A stretch of DNA of 64,000 nt from Amyloporia xantha (taxonomy: Eukaryota; Basidiomycota; Agaricomycetes; Polyporales; Adustoporiaceae), in NCBI GenBank assembly GCA_036971615.1, contig JAYKKR010000025.1:372001-436000 (forward strand). The letters are read 5' to 3'. A program made the position numbers and the translations under genes. The stretch's first letter is position 1. Every line of letters begins with the position of its first letter. The notes under the pieces were generated by a model. That model was not told the DNA's origin. It was given only the letters and a program-made list of their open reading frames with translations, and searched no databases. This document shows positions 1 through 11,500 of the stretch, piece after piece.

Positions 1-858
1 GCCTCGGACGCCAAAGACGACGCGGGAGTCACTTCTTCAACACCGCCTGGGAGGGTTGCGGTGCAGGTCGAAGAGCCTCCTTCAAGTCCGGGAACCTCAC
101 CCTCGCCCCTGCCCCCGACTCCTCAGGTGCCCGTGGTCACGCCTTCCACACCTGTGGGTGTATCACCCTCGCCTGGATGCGCAGTCGCTTCTTCTAGCCG
201 TCAAGCTTCTGCTCCACCGACCCGTGGACCCTCCTGTAAGCGCAAGCGGGAGGAGGAATCGACACCGGAGGCGACACCAGAGGCCACGGAGCAGACGCCC
301 CATGCTGAACTGCGCCCTGCAAAAGTTGCCAGAAATGACGACGGCACTTTGCAGTGCGAGTGGCAGGGCTGCGAGTTTGCCGGGACTCCCCAGGCAGTCT
401 GGGCACACATCCGGGAGCAGCACTGCCCGGCTATCCGGCCACACGTACACCGGGACGAAGGGCGGAATGAGACGTGCGAGTGGGGGTCATGCACGGCGAC
501 CGGGTCCGTTTCGGAGTTGGTCGAGCACTGGAACAAGGCCCACCAGGCGGACGTGGTGCAGGAGCTAAAAACGAGTGGCGAATGCCACTGCGAGCGTGCC
601 AAATGCAAGGAGTTGGTGCGTAAGGGCAGGAAAGGGGTGTGGACGCAGACGACAGCGGGCATGAGGCGTCATGTCAGAGAGGTCCACCTCCAAACGGCGA
701 AAATCATGCGTGCCTGCGAGATCTGCGGAGACCTCGCTCGCAAGAACCCGGAGCGCGCAAAGGCCCACTTCCTGTCCTGCCTCCGCCACTTCATGGAGAC
801 GGACCGTTCCTTCAGGGACAACAATGGAAGCGGTCCCCCACCAGCACCCATGGCGTAG
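1..858 (+). CDS. Four-finger zinc-finger protein, subtype A (5' end outside window)
   Basis: This is the last coding exon of a family member; the frame is open from base 1, so the N-terminus lies outside the window. Counting the GTG at 61 as residue 1, a Ser/Thr/Pro-rich stretch ends in the basic patch CKRKREEE (about 59-66, a possible nuclear localisation signal). Four zinc-binding units follow: C99-x4-C104...H116-x4-H121, C139-x4-C144...H156-x4-H161, C177-x4-C182...H204-x4-H209, and a final C219-xx-C222...H236-xxx-C240. The gap between each first cysteine pair is four residues, unlike the usual two in classical C2H2 fingers. A nuclear nucleic-acid-binding role is inferred from the fingers only. 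The partner copy A' lies at 13532-14686 and has lost all fingers. I do not recognise a named family. The visible exon shows no break. Confidence 0.75.
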   Translation, partial: ASDAKDDAGVTSSTPPGRVAVQVEEPPSSPGTSPSPLPPTPQVPVVTPSTPVGVSPSPGCAVASSSRQASAPPTRGPSCKRKREEESTPEATPEATEQTPHAELRPAKVARNDDGTLQCEWQGCEFAGTPQAVWAHIREQHCPAIRPHVHRDEGRNETCEWGSCTATGSVSELVEHWNKAHQADVVQELKTSGECHCERAKCKELVRKGRKGVWTQTTAGMRRHVREVHLQTAKIMRACEICGDLARKNPERAKAHFLSCLRHFMETDRSFRDNNGSGPPPAPMA

Positions 859-2717
859 GTGTTCCTGCTTTGCAGTCCTGCCAGTGCCTCTGCATCCTCC
901 CTGCTCGCGCCCCCTTCCTCTGGACGTTACTGCATGGACATTAATTTATGGATTATTTATTGTCTGTTGTAGCTTACCCTCGCACTGTAGCCTCTAGCAC
1001 GATACCACCCTCCCACTCACGTAGTGTCAATGCTCGCGATGATTTGATGTATTGTAGATACCTATGACTTGCTCCTTGTAACCCCTCGACGCAGAATTGA
1101 TAGTCTCTTCCGCATAAGTTGTGCTTCTGTCTTCTCCTAAGAGTAACATCCAAAAGTCGGTCGTTCTATGGGTCCACACGGCGCTTATTGTATGGAATCG
1201 GGGTCGATCTGCGATCTGCGCTGCCAGCACGTCTTTGGTTCGAGGACCCTGGCGACTCGCAGGCGGATGCTGTGAGCGTGTTCTACACAGTGGCTATCGA
1301 CGAGGGAAAGCCCTTCGGCAGGACTATTACGTCGTCCATGACAGTCACGTCAGTGTTTCATCGAATTCTTGGTATGTGCTGATACTCGCACAGTCTCGTC
1401 AACGCTGGCACGGGGAGCGGTGCCCCACTTCACACAGTATCGACGGTTGACCAGCTCATTCTAAACCCTCCTCCGGGACGCATCAAGTCAAATTTGAGCT
1501 ACTGAATCGGAAATGCACGTCCCTTTGTCAATCAATAGCTGACATTACTACGACGCAATTGGCAATTGTTTTCGTCCTGTATATTAGTAGTGTCGTATGT
1601 CTCATCCGCTTCTATTTTATCCTCGTAAGCCAGACCAGACATACTTGAAATCGTGAATGGCTTGATTTTTTGTGAGACGTGTCCCAATATTTATGAGATG
1701 GGAAGGGAAATGCATCCTTGCGAAATATCCTCAAATTGGCCTGCTGGGAATGTCAAGGTGGTGTAAGGAAGCTTCAAACCTTCCAAGAATGTTTACTCTT
1801 TTTAACCTCAAGAGTACATGGACACCTTGCTGTTCAACGCTCAGAGCATGCATATGGGCCTGTTTGTGTTGGTAAGGCTGTAAGATTCCTGATGTCAAGC
1901 AGACTCATGACTGGCAAACTTAGGCTGGGACGAAAGAACTGTTATAGCGTCACAAGCAACGAAATAAATACGGCGAATCTATGTACTATGATACCATCCA
2001 CATCGGTAACGATAATTGTGACGTGGTAAAAAAGGCGGACAACGAGAATATGTATCTGAACGGAGAAATCATCACAACTACAGCTACAAGACAAAAGAGG
2101 ACCCGAGAGCCTGGCTGAGTATATTGTTGCAAAGCGATGACGTCTTCGTCTCTGGTTTGTGGACTGCGTGGCCATGTGCAGCAGCACGTCTGATCGCAAA
2201 TTGCGGCGTGCAGTACCAGGTTCCAATTGGATGGTCGTTCGTTTTCTGAGTACCCATGCGCTGTTGCTTTTGACATGGACGAATTAGCGAATAGGTGGAA
2301 AATCCCTGGAGCGTCGGCGACTAACCTCTGAGTGTCTGTCCTATACATTCCTACAGAGGATTCCCGACCCCGGCGTCTTGTGCATTCTGTCATTGGAACC
2401 GCGATAGGGAGTCCGGACTTATGCGCATTTTGCATGCAAAAGGCTTCGTCTCCCTTGGATTGAAGAGTCAGCGATGTGAAATCGCCGCAACGACGGGCGG
2501 GCATCGCCATTTAGATTGGGGGACACCCGACGAGGATACTAGCAGCGGATTGGGCTCGAGTTGTCTTGGGTAGGGTAGACGTGCTTCGGTGGACACAGAA
2601 TGGTCTTCGAGGCAGTCAGAGTGCACGCTGTGGCTTGTTGGCTAGTTGAACTCAAAAGGGTAGACGATAGTGATGAGTATATAGAGGGAGGCGCGCCTGG
2701 AGTTGGGAGGTGGCCAC
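859..2717. other. Intergenic region, no recognised gene
   Basis: About 1.9 kb between the ends of the subtype A and subtype B genes, which converge here. Open frames are short and overlap on both strands without a recognisable domain. A 174-codon minus-strand frame at 1986-2510 has one hydrophobic stretch but no motif I can name, and I treat it as chance. I see no transposase, reverse transcriptase or tRNA. Confidence 0.5.
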
Positions 2718-2778
2718 CTATGTTCGACGCTGTCGCTTGGACGGACGATTTGGGCCTGGCTGGCGGTCGTCGGGACTC

Positions 2779-3795
2779 TCACCCTTGAACGACGGCTCGT
2801 CCATCAATCTCGCCAAGCACTCCCGGAAATGGTCGCGGTTGCGCCCCAGATCCTTCCGTCGTCCGAGGCTGATTGCCGCAGATCTCGCATCGCGTCGTCC
2901 GCTTTTCCGACTGGTAGTGTACAGTCGCCATGTGCTTCGGAAAGCTGGACACCTGCAGCCTCGTCCCGGGTATTCCCTTCCTCGTCTTTTGCTGGCAAGC
3001 GCGCCGCTTGCATGCGAACCGGCCACTCGGATCTCCTCTAGCCTCGTCCCTCGCCTCCTCCTTATGGACCGCCTGCCAGTGTGGCAGCATCTCTGCGATA
3101 GAGCCCTCGACCGCACAGTCCCTCCACTCGCATATAACTATCCTCCCCTCGTCGGGCACAACCATGTGGCGCTCCCTGAGCGGGAGGTGCAGCGTGTAGA
3201 TGTGTTCCCAGAGCCGCATGGGATACGCCTGAAACTCGCAGCCAGGCCACTGGCACGACAGTGGCCCCTGCTGGTTTGAGCCTTCAGCTGGCCTGGCAGG
3301 TGGAAGAGCAGGTATCGCTTCGTCGTCATGGTCTGCGACGTCTCGCTTCCTCTTGTGCGAGGCACAAGGCACATCTGTGCTCGCAGGAAGCAGCGATGTG
3401 TTGGGTGAGCTTTCTGGCCCCCTTTCTTCATCAGCCGGTTCATTGATGCTGAATGTAGGAAATAAGAATCAACGATTAAGTAAGGGTCAAAGCGTAGTGA
3501 TGAAGTTCTTACTAACCAACACGGTACTGAGGTGCTTGCGTCGGGTGTGTCGGGACCAGATGCGTCAGTGTCCCCCTCGGACGTGGAACAACTTACGATG
3601 ACGGGAGGGCATTTAGTGAATAGAAAGAGGGGTAGAATAGAGGAGGTACCTCAAGCCTGGAGTTGGAGCTTCTTCCTGAAGGTCTGCAGACTCTGAGCTA
3701 TTGGCCCCGATGTTGGCCTCCGAGTGGTTGCCGTTGTAGTTGGCAAAGAAGTCGATGAGGAATTTGTCATCATTGAAATTATGAGCGTCGGCCAT
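2779..3795 (-). CDS. Four-finger zinc-finger protein, subtype B, frameshifted in the last finger
   Basis: Exon 1 (3795-3650) begins MADAHNFNDDKFLIDFF and is acidic; its length of 146 bp equals that of the B' copy at 17940-18085. A second small exon (Ser/Thr/Asp/Pro-rich) joins at a gtaag acceptor, and the third starts at ...attcag near 3449. The last exon carries a KRKRD basic patch and then CQWPGC...HIYTLH, CEWRDC...HWQAVH and CKRRAC...HMATVH fingers. The fourth finger has its CEICG pair, but an apparent 4-bp insertion next to CGGACGACGG (near 2865) shifts the frame, so the downstream His and Cys are lost and the frame stops at 2779. In the other frame the expected RNRDHFRECLARLM and a tail ending KRQRRT run to 2718. 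Splice sites look intact. A truncated product with three working fingers is possible; so is early decay. Confidence 0.7.
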
Positions 3796-3944
3796 CTTAT
3801 GTGGAGAAGCGTGGTGAGAAAAGAGACAAGTTGGATGTGTTGATTGTCACGGGGAGAGTTAAGAGAAGGGAAGGTGAAGGCCACGCTTGGGCCGTTGAAA
3901 TAGTCCGCGGTACGCACTCAAAGCCAAACTCAAAACAACAACGC

Positions 3945-3966
3945 GAGTGAACGCGTCGACGCGTTT
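3945..3966. promoter_or_regulatory. Palindromic double ACGCGT (MCB-like) site upstream of subtype B
   Basis: ACGCGTCGACGCGT at 3951-3964 is a perfect 14-bp palindrome made of two MluI cell-cycle boxes sharing a CG centre. It lies about 155 bp upstream of the subtype B start. In yeasts ACGCGT is bound by the MBF (Mbp1/Swi6) G1/S factor; a similar role here is inference. Related single sites lie at 8511-8516 (upstream of C) and 17603-17608 (upstream of B'). Confidence 0.4.
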
Positions 3967-6873
3967 GTCACAAGACCTACCACGACAGAAAACTGTGGAC
4001 AATGCAACGGCGGATTTCCTAAATGGGCGAACAGACGTACCGGGGACTGGGGACCGGAGTTTGAGATATTCGAGGCAGCCTGAATCAGTGATGGGCCGTT
4101 GGAGCATCAACGCCTTTGTGCCACTCAACTGGATTGGGAACAAGGACAGTTGATATGGCCTTTATCACTGCGAGAATGGAAGAGGAGCATCGGACCGCAC
4201 CAGTGGACAGCATCCCGAGGCCCCGCAACGTCTTCATCGACGCCGCCGCTATAGAGACCCCCGATTCGCTGTGGCCAAGTCAGCTGAATGGTCAATATTT
4301 CGTCCTCATCATGAAGGTCATTTGGACCTAGGGAGCACAGACTCCGGTATTACATCTGTCATCCTGATAATATGATTCCGCCTGACTTGCAAGCCATAAA
4401 CTGGTTGGCAGAAGTGTCAGCATCGACATCCTCGCTCCGACACTTCCTTCGCAAGAGCCACTACCTTCCTCCACAGCTAGTCAAGCTCTCCCGATCTGCT
4501 AGGCCACTTCGGTAAAAGGATGAGGTCCGACCGCCCAGCGCCGCACACAGTAGGCACGATCTCCTCCGGTTCCTTCGCACATTCGTCTTCTGCGAGCAGC
4601 GTACGGAGTGACCCGGCTTTTGGGCGATGTGGACCACCTATAGTGAATACATTGGAGGCCAAATGCCAATGATCAAAAATTACTGCTGAGGTCCCCGACG
4701 CTGATATCCATCAACCGTCAGGCCTGCGACGAATCTTCAACACCGCCACAGCTAGCTAGATTTCGCAACCCATGGGCATGTGCCGTCGTCTGTATCCCAA
4801 TATGTGACGGAAAGGCACAGTCGACCATTGCCGCACATATCAGCGCCACCGTGTGATAGAAGACGAACTAAGACCTACACCTCTAGCCGTTGCGCAGGAT
4901 GACGACGAACATAGTCCGAGACGATACGAGCACCGACCGAGGGCGAAGCTCATTTAGTCGTCGAGCTACGCCGGAGAAGCCCGATGGGCGATTAGCATCA
5001 GCAGCGGCGCACCCGCAGCGGACTGGCATTTACACGACGCAGAGAATCTATTTTCGATCGCCAGCCAGGACTCTGCGGAAAATGAGGAGAGCCCTCTGTG
5101 AAGCGTGGATACGAGAAGCTCCAGGAGACTACGACGCACCTCGAACGCGGCCGAAGAGTTGTGTTCTGGAGCGGAGTTGTGTCCTCTACAACCCGCTAAC
5201 GAAGTAACTCTATTGACGACGGAGACTTCACCTCCATCGCTCAAGCATATCGGATTCAGGGATTATCGAGCACTGTCTATTTACTCTGTGCGTGGACGAA
5301 AAGGCATAGTCAGCACCTACCTGTTGTAGGGGATATCTATGTAGAGATTCTGTTTACTGAGCGAAGAATTCTGGCACGAAGACATGCAGAGATGAAGCCC
5401 AACCAAATAGTCTTCCTCACCGGAAAGGATATCGCGTTCCATCTATGGATGATGTACGAAGCAGGTTCTACACATCACACCTCGGAGACACTTGGAGTGG
5501 CTCTAAGGTGAGCACGGAGCCATTTGGAAATCCACAGCTTAGGTATTTGTTAGTCCATGCAGACCAGGAAGTATGAATAATAGTAATATCCGTTCAACAC
5601 AACTCCGCTTGCGAGGAGTGCAGCGGTATGCAAGCGATTACTTCTTCCGCGTAGACAGTCTCAAGAAAACAAGAGCAATGAATGAGCGCAAGCTCGAGGA
5701 GAGGAAGACTCGTAAGTCTGGACTCACCATCGGTGTGGACTTTTAGGCATGGTACTCATTTTCGACCCCCAGAAATGAGAGTACCGTTATGTTAGGCTTG
5801 CCACGTCACAGGCATTCTCAAGGACCATTGTCGATGGATCTACCTCGCTATCTGTCAATTAGCGGTCTCCTAGCAGGGGACTTTTGCACCGTCAATTGGG
5901 CAAACTCGCGATAGGTGTTGGCGCTGAGCTGGCAATGTGGGAGGTAGTTGCCGCAAGAGTCGTTTCGCTGGCACATATATATATACGACAGATAAGAGAC
6001 AGGAGGTGGCTGGGGCCCAAACAATGTCTCGGACGTGGCACATACGTTACGCCTCGTCCAACCCCTGAATGCATTGACCACGTCAACGGTGTGATCCTCA
6101 GAATTGTGCGCGTTACCAGTCGAATCTTCCCATGGCGCATCGTGTCACTCTTGTCCAGCTCAAGCTCAAGAGTTGAAGGTGAATTATGTAGCAAAGGGCA
6201 TGCACAATGAGAGGTCCGAAGGAGACCAGGCATTGACCGTGCAAGCGTCGCTCCATCGAACCACTCGACGACCTGCCAACAGCCTGAGCTGCCAACGCAG
6301 ATCGATCAACATACTCCCCGATTCGGCCCACATGGCAATAAGCGCGGAGGTCGCCACATAACTCCCACCTAAGCAAAGTCGTCCATATGCTGTAATTGAA
6401 CGAACTAGCCGACCCGATGTATATATTAATGGCATAGTAATCACTCAGCACAACATGAAGCATAATCGATGTTTCTGCTGACTTCGATGCAGTTTATTTA
6501 CATGCTGTCGATTCGGAATCTACGCATTCCTATATGAACAGAGGGATATGGTGACAATGTTACAATAACCCGTCGTCATTCCTCATTCAATGTCTGCTAA
6601 ATGTGGTTTATTATATTATTCTGAAGACGCGTACTTAAACCGTTCGCCAGCAGTGACAAGCAACCACTATGTCTTGTTCGAGAAAAACAGCCAACTTGAC
6701 ATCTTCACACGGCGTTTCTAACAAAGATCTGCAAAACGAGCCAGGCCATTCTCTGGCCGGAGTAACAGGAAAATGGAAGTGTAGTACAATTCTCGATACC
6801 TCGTCGCTGTAGATAAAATACAACAGTTGATAAATAGTGAATAAAATTAACGTGCGGCAAGCGTAGGGAGAGT
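3967..6873. other. Long gene-poor stretch between subtype B and subtype C genes
   Basis: About 2.9 kb. Its left part is the upstream region of subtype B; the block ending GGGAACAAGGACA near 4135-4147 recurs upstream of subtype C near 8688-8700, so the promoters are related. Beyond that, open frames are short, lie in competing frames and have no recognisable domains. The densely CG-rich, Arg-codon-rich section at about 4880-5210 resembles a decayed coding remnant but cannot be named. Confidence 0.45.
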
Positions 6874-8349
6874 CTATGACGATGGTCCATTCCTATCCCC
6901 GTCTCGGAAAGACTTCTTCTTCATGAGAGCCACCAGGCACCTGTAGAAGTGCTTTCTATTCCGACCATTGTCCCTCCGCGCCGGTTTACCGCAGATCTCA
7001 CACCTCCACATCCTCTGCGCGTCCTGAAAGTGTACCTCCCGGATGTGTCGCATTATGCCACCGAAATCGGTCCGCACACCTGTGACACCCTTCGTTGTCT
7101 TGGCCTTGCATTTGGCCCGTTGGCACTCATATATCTCATCTTGCCCTCCCTCCTGCTGGTGAACATCCCGCCAGTGCGCCAGCATCTCCTCGACCGACCC
7201 GTGCTGGAGGCACTCGCCCCAGAGGCAGTCAACATCTCGCCCTTCATTAGAGATGGTGAATGGGACGAGATAGGGCCGATGCTGCGTTCGCAGGTGGTCC
7301 CAGACAGCCGCTGGTGTGCCGGCAAAGTCGCAACGTGGCCACTGGCAACGTAGGTCGCCTTCGCCTTCGTCGTCGTCGTCGTGTTTGGGGATCTTGGCTG
7401 GGCGAGTGTCAGCCACATCTTCTGGAGCCTCTGACTCCTCCATCTGCTTGCGCTTTCCCAGCTGAGAAGACCCTGGTGAGGAAGGGATGATAGGGATGGA
7501 GGCAGTAGTTGCCGGTGAGGATGGAGAAGTGTCCACTGAAGACGAAGGTGGGGTGTCCAGCGTTATTCTGGATGACGACGCCACAGGCTCATCGAGAATG
7601 ACTGACGACGACGCCTGAGAATGCTGCGTCGCTCTTCCAGAAGAAATGGGATGAGGTGGAAGGCTAGTTCCGGATGTCGCCCCAGGAAGCATAGTAGTTA
7701 GTATGAGATCATATAGTGTGGCGCGACTGCAAAAATAGACGTACCGATATACCACAGCATTCGAATCAAACGCCGCGCCATACGTCTCTTGATATTGGCG
7801 CGCAGCGGCATGGTATAAACAGCTAAGAAAAGATATCAACATTAATACAGATATCGAAATATGGAACCGTTGTGGGTATAGTATAGATGAACTAACCTGT
7901 CCGATGCATCTTGGACGGGCTCTTGTGGTTCTCCGCTGTATGTAAGGTAGAATCAGTATGGATAGAACAATAATGAACCGATTGCTCACTCAGACTCTAC
8001 TTCTGAACATCGCAGAGGTGGTGCCAAGTCGATGGCGACGGTAAGTGTTGGCGGCTCCGAGTCGATGGAGGCGGATGGAATAGCAGCCATGGAATTTGAA
8101 GTGTTTGATGACCTTGAGACAAAGGAGGAACTTGTTACTGTGTGCATTAGAATGAAAGAAAGAGAACAAATACCCTGCTACCCGGGTGGCATCGGCCGCA
8201 TAGGCATCGTAATCAAACACAGTGTCGAGATCCACCCCGCCGTGGAGGACAGAACTGTCGTCAGTCAAGTCATCCTCAGCCAGTGCCGACGCCGCTTGAC
8301 GCAGGAGGAGGACAGTAACAAAGTCATTGTCATTGTTAGAAGGGTCCAT
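6874..8349 (-). CDS. Four-finger zinc-finger protein, subtype C (intact copy)
   Basis: Five exons can be joined in frame. Exon 1 starts MDPSNNDNDF at 8349 and uses a GCAGG|GTATTT donor. Exon 2 resumes after ...TCTCAAG and runs to a GTGAGC donor. A short exon reads GEPQEPVQDASD. The next resumes after TTTTCTTAG, and the last after TTTTTGCAG near 7730. The last exon encodes a Ser/Pro-rich linker, the basic patch LGKRKQ, and four zinc-binding units: CQWPRC...HLRTQH, CLWGEC...HWRDVH, CQRAKC...HIREVH and CEICG...HFYRC. The stop is TAG at 6874-6876. No break is visible, so this is the best reference copy of the family. The partner C' at 14829-16158 keeps near-identical introns but is broken. Nuclear nucleic-acid binding is inferred from the fingers only. 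Confidence 0.75.
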
Positions 8350-8489
8350 TTTAGTATGTTTGAAGCGGATGATAGATACAGGGGATGGATCAGAGGTATG
8401 GAAGGGTCATGGGGGAAGTTGAAAGAGAAGGAGAAGTTCGAACTGCGTCCGTTGAAATACTCGCGCGCTAGAGGGACAAACTCAGAATA

Positions 8490-8520
8490 ACAACGCGACA
8501 AAACGCGACGACGCGTCAGT
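8490..8520. promoter_or_regulatory. ACGCG-rich promoter segment upstream of subtype C
   Basis: The segment reads CAACGCGACAAAACGCGACG and then ACGCGTCAGTCAC, with ACGCGT at 8511-8516, about 162 bp upstream of the start codon. It aligns with the double-box palindrome upstream of subtype B (CAACGCGAGTGAACGCGTCG...), differing by a T-to-A change that removes the first full box. This supports common ancestry of the two promoters. Confidence 0.4.
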
Positions 8521-11500
8521 CACAGGGTATACCTCCTTGAAGTCACAGGCATTGAGGATAATGGAATGGAATAACTTTTAGACACCCGAAGGGGACGCGC
8601 GGACGGAGTTTCCATCCATCACGCGAAAGCGTCCTAGATGGGTAATGATTCGCTTTAGTGGCGACGCACCGGGCCATTCTCCCAGTTGGGAACAAGGACA
8701 ATCAAAATGTTACTCGATGTTGGCCGCGCTGGGCAGCATCGCCGAGTGATCTTCCCAGGTCGATAATCCCGGCTCCACCGACCATCGATTCCGCCGCACA
8801 GACTTGACGCCACAGCAAAACCCAAAGTTATTGTGACCAGGTCGACGAGAGGATGTACGGCCCTTGCCTTCTAACCAGTCCCCCATTTTTTGAGGGCGCC
8901 ACAGTCAGCATCGAGTCGAATGTCCCTCATACAGGACTCTGTCCGACGTCCCGGTCGCAAATCGGCGACATCACCGCGCCGCCCACATTGCGGCCCTTTG
9001 TTTTGGTGCAACAGCCATTACCTTCACTCTCCATCGAACAGCGTCTCTGTGGCCTGTTAGAGGCTGGCAGAGCTCTACAATGGTCAAGCAACAGATGCCA
9101 CTCACATAGCGAACGAAGTGCGTCTTCGCCCCGCCCAACAAAGTCATGCTGGCCCTCGACAACCACTCTTGAAGTCTCCGACATCGACATCCATAGACTG
9201 TGCGAGCTGCAATCCATTCCCGGTGGTCTTCTCCGCATTCAGACACACACTGGGTGATTGCAGACCTGGACCGTCAATGACGAGCGAAGACGTACATACG
9301 GCCCACAGCAGCTTTCGACGCCGTCATTGTGCAAGTACAGACTCGTCACCTACATCTCTACTTTCCCGCAAGACGACATAGGAACGCGCAGTTGAAGAGA
9401 TGGGAGCCGAGACTAGATGAGCCTGCCTGACTATGCGTTCAAGACCGACGGCATACGCTTCAAAGGACACGGATCTAGAGCCTTTCGACCTTCGATCTAC
9501 AGCGACGGAGCGACTATAGAGGACCATCGTCTAGATTACGCGAAGAACCTACTGGGAGACATCAGCGCATTCTCAAGGACAAGATGGAGAAAGACCTATC
9601 GAGATTGTGCCCTCCGAGGCGATGCACTTTCCCTCCAGGAATTACGGCCTATTCATGTTCTCATGTTTTCACATGCCCATTACGACCTACCGACGCAGCA
9701 TCTACCGACGACGAACGGACTGACTTCATCGCTTGAGCCCAACAGATTCGAGAACCCGACGACAGCGAACTATATTGGCAAGTTCCCAACACACGAGACG
9801 TTTTGCTAAGTATCCACTTCTGAGTTTTGACTGCAGCCATGGTCTTCCTGCGGTAGTAATGACCGATATGCCAACATACAGATCGGCATTCCGACCACAG
9901 CTGGGCGGTGACTCTTGGAAGCGAAGAACATAGCAGGGTAGCTTCACACGTTTATGCCCCGAAGATAGCGAACTGCGCCTCAAAGTGAGTTAATGTGTTC
10001 ATTATTATTAAGAAATACGTAGCTTACTTATACTAGTCTGCGCCGACCATGGCATGACGTCCTGCGTATCAAGAGCTGAGTTAAATCCGGGACAGCGTCA
10101 CGCACCATTCCTGACAGCTTTCATCTTCACGAGCACATCCTTGGGATTCCTGTGCGGACGCAATTTCATGCTCGGAAGTCACTCTATGCACATCACATGC
10201 ACACATGTTCTACGATATGTGAGAAAACTTACGCAGGAGCGACAAATATCGACCTGACAGCTCAAGGAAAAGATGGGCCCTGCAGATACTGCGATAATGG
10301 GGGCATATATATAACAAAAACAAGAGACGAGGTGACTGTTGATGCATGACGACTGAAATAAGCGCGTTTTGTTCGTAGCACATGCGATCGTTCTTGCTTC
10401 TTCTCCTGGCAGCATTGAGGAGGTCCTTGATTAGCAACGGCCCCCTATGCAGTGCGCGGCCTCCTATCCGGTGTCCTCAACAAGTTCCATAGACTGGTGC
10501 GGTCACGTCGAGTATTATTGCAGCGTAGCACCACACTCATGATTGTCTTTAGGAGGCAACGGTGGATGGGAACGCCAAAGATATATATGGCTGACAGATT
10601 GGAGACTTCGTCCGTCATGATTTGTGTAGGCCCTATGGCAGATTCGATCGGGCCATACTGCACAGGATCATGGTCCATGATACGATCCATTAGCGTCCAA
10701 TAAGGAATTTCCTCATACGATAAGCGCGAGGCCTCATTCCTCTATCCTGAACTCTTACCATTCGCGCTTCTGTATACTTGTGCGTAGATAATCACGCGAG
10801 AATCGCCGAAGTATGTATCCGCGTTAACAACGATCCGAGCTGAGATGCGCGCAAGAATGTGAGCTCACCAGAAATTTATTGAAGCATGTATCCGTCAAAA
10901 TATCAGAGATCCTAGGGTGTGTCAACGTCAGTGTAGCATCAAAGGATACTCTCTTCTTGGTTCACAGATTGGCCGAGAGGTTTCTCCAGTCAATATCATC
11001 TGGCATTCACACGCATTATCCAAGCCCGTAGACTTCTGTACCTAGGTCTAGTGCACAACGTCTCGCCTGTACAGCCCGCTATCAGCTACTCTCTATACTA
11101 CCAGCACAGTAAGAGTACGACGCACCCTTGTGTATTTCGGCGGCGACGCGCCTCGCCTTCGTCACCTGCTCCTTCCCAGCCGCATCGTTCACCGTGTTCC
11201 TTGCGCACCGAAGTACCGTGCCAACACCGGGAAGGAGTCAGAATGTGTGATATAACAGAGTAAGGTCGGATTCGCACGCTAGGAAAGCCGCTCGAAGAGG
11301 TAGTGTAGAGGATTGAGACATGAAGTGCAGCATCGTTCAGCAAGGGCGGGCCTAGGAAAATAAGACGTCGTTAAGGATTACAAGGATGGCGTGACCTCCA
11401 ATAAATAACGCCAAGCTAGCGAAGCCAAGCTAGAAAAAGACAGTCAATGATCGGACCAACACGAGATATGAGATGGCTCACTGGCACCTGATATTGAACC

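Noticed and set aside
1986..2510. 174-codon minus-strand frame with a hydrophobic stretch
   Set aside because: No recognisable domain, no homologue within the window, and no supporting splice or promoter signal; likely chance.
7800..7989. Continuous frame with MSNRFIIVLSILILPYIQ, apparently a membrane segment at the start of subtype C
   Set aside because: The hydrophobic stretch is intron read-through. It lies between a GTGAGC donor and a TACAG acceptor, and the same intron occurs in C' at 15266-15320.
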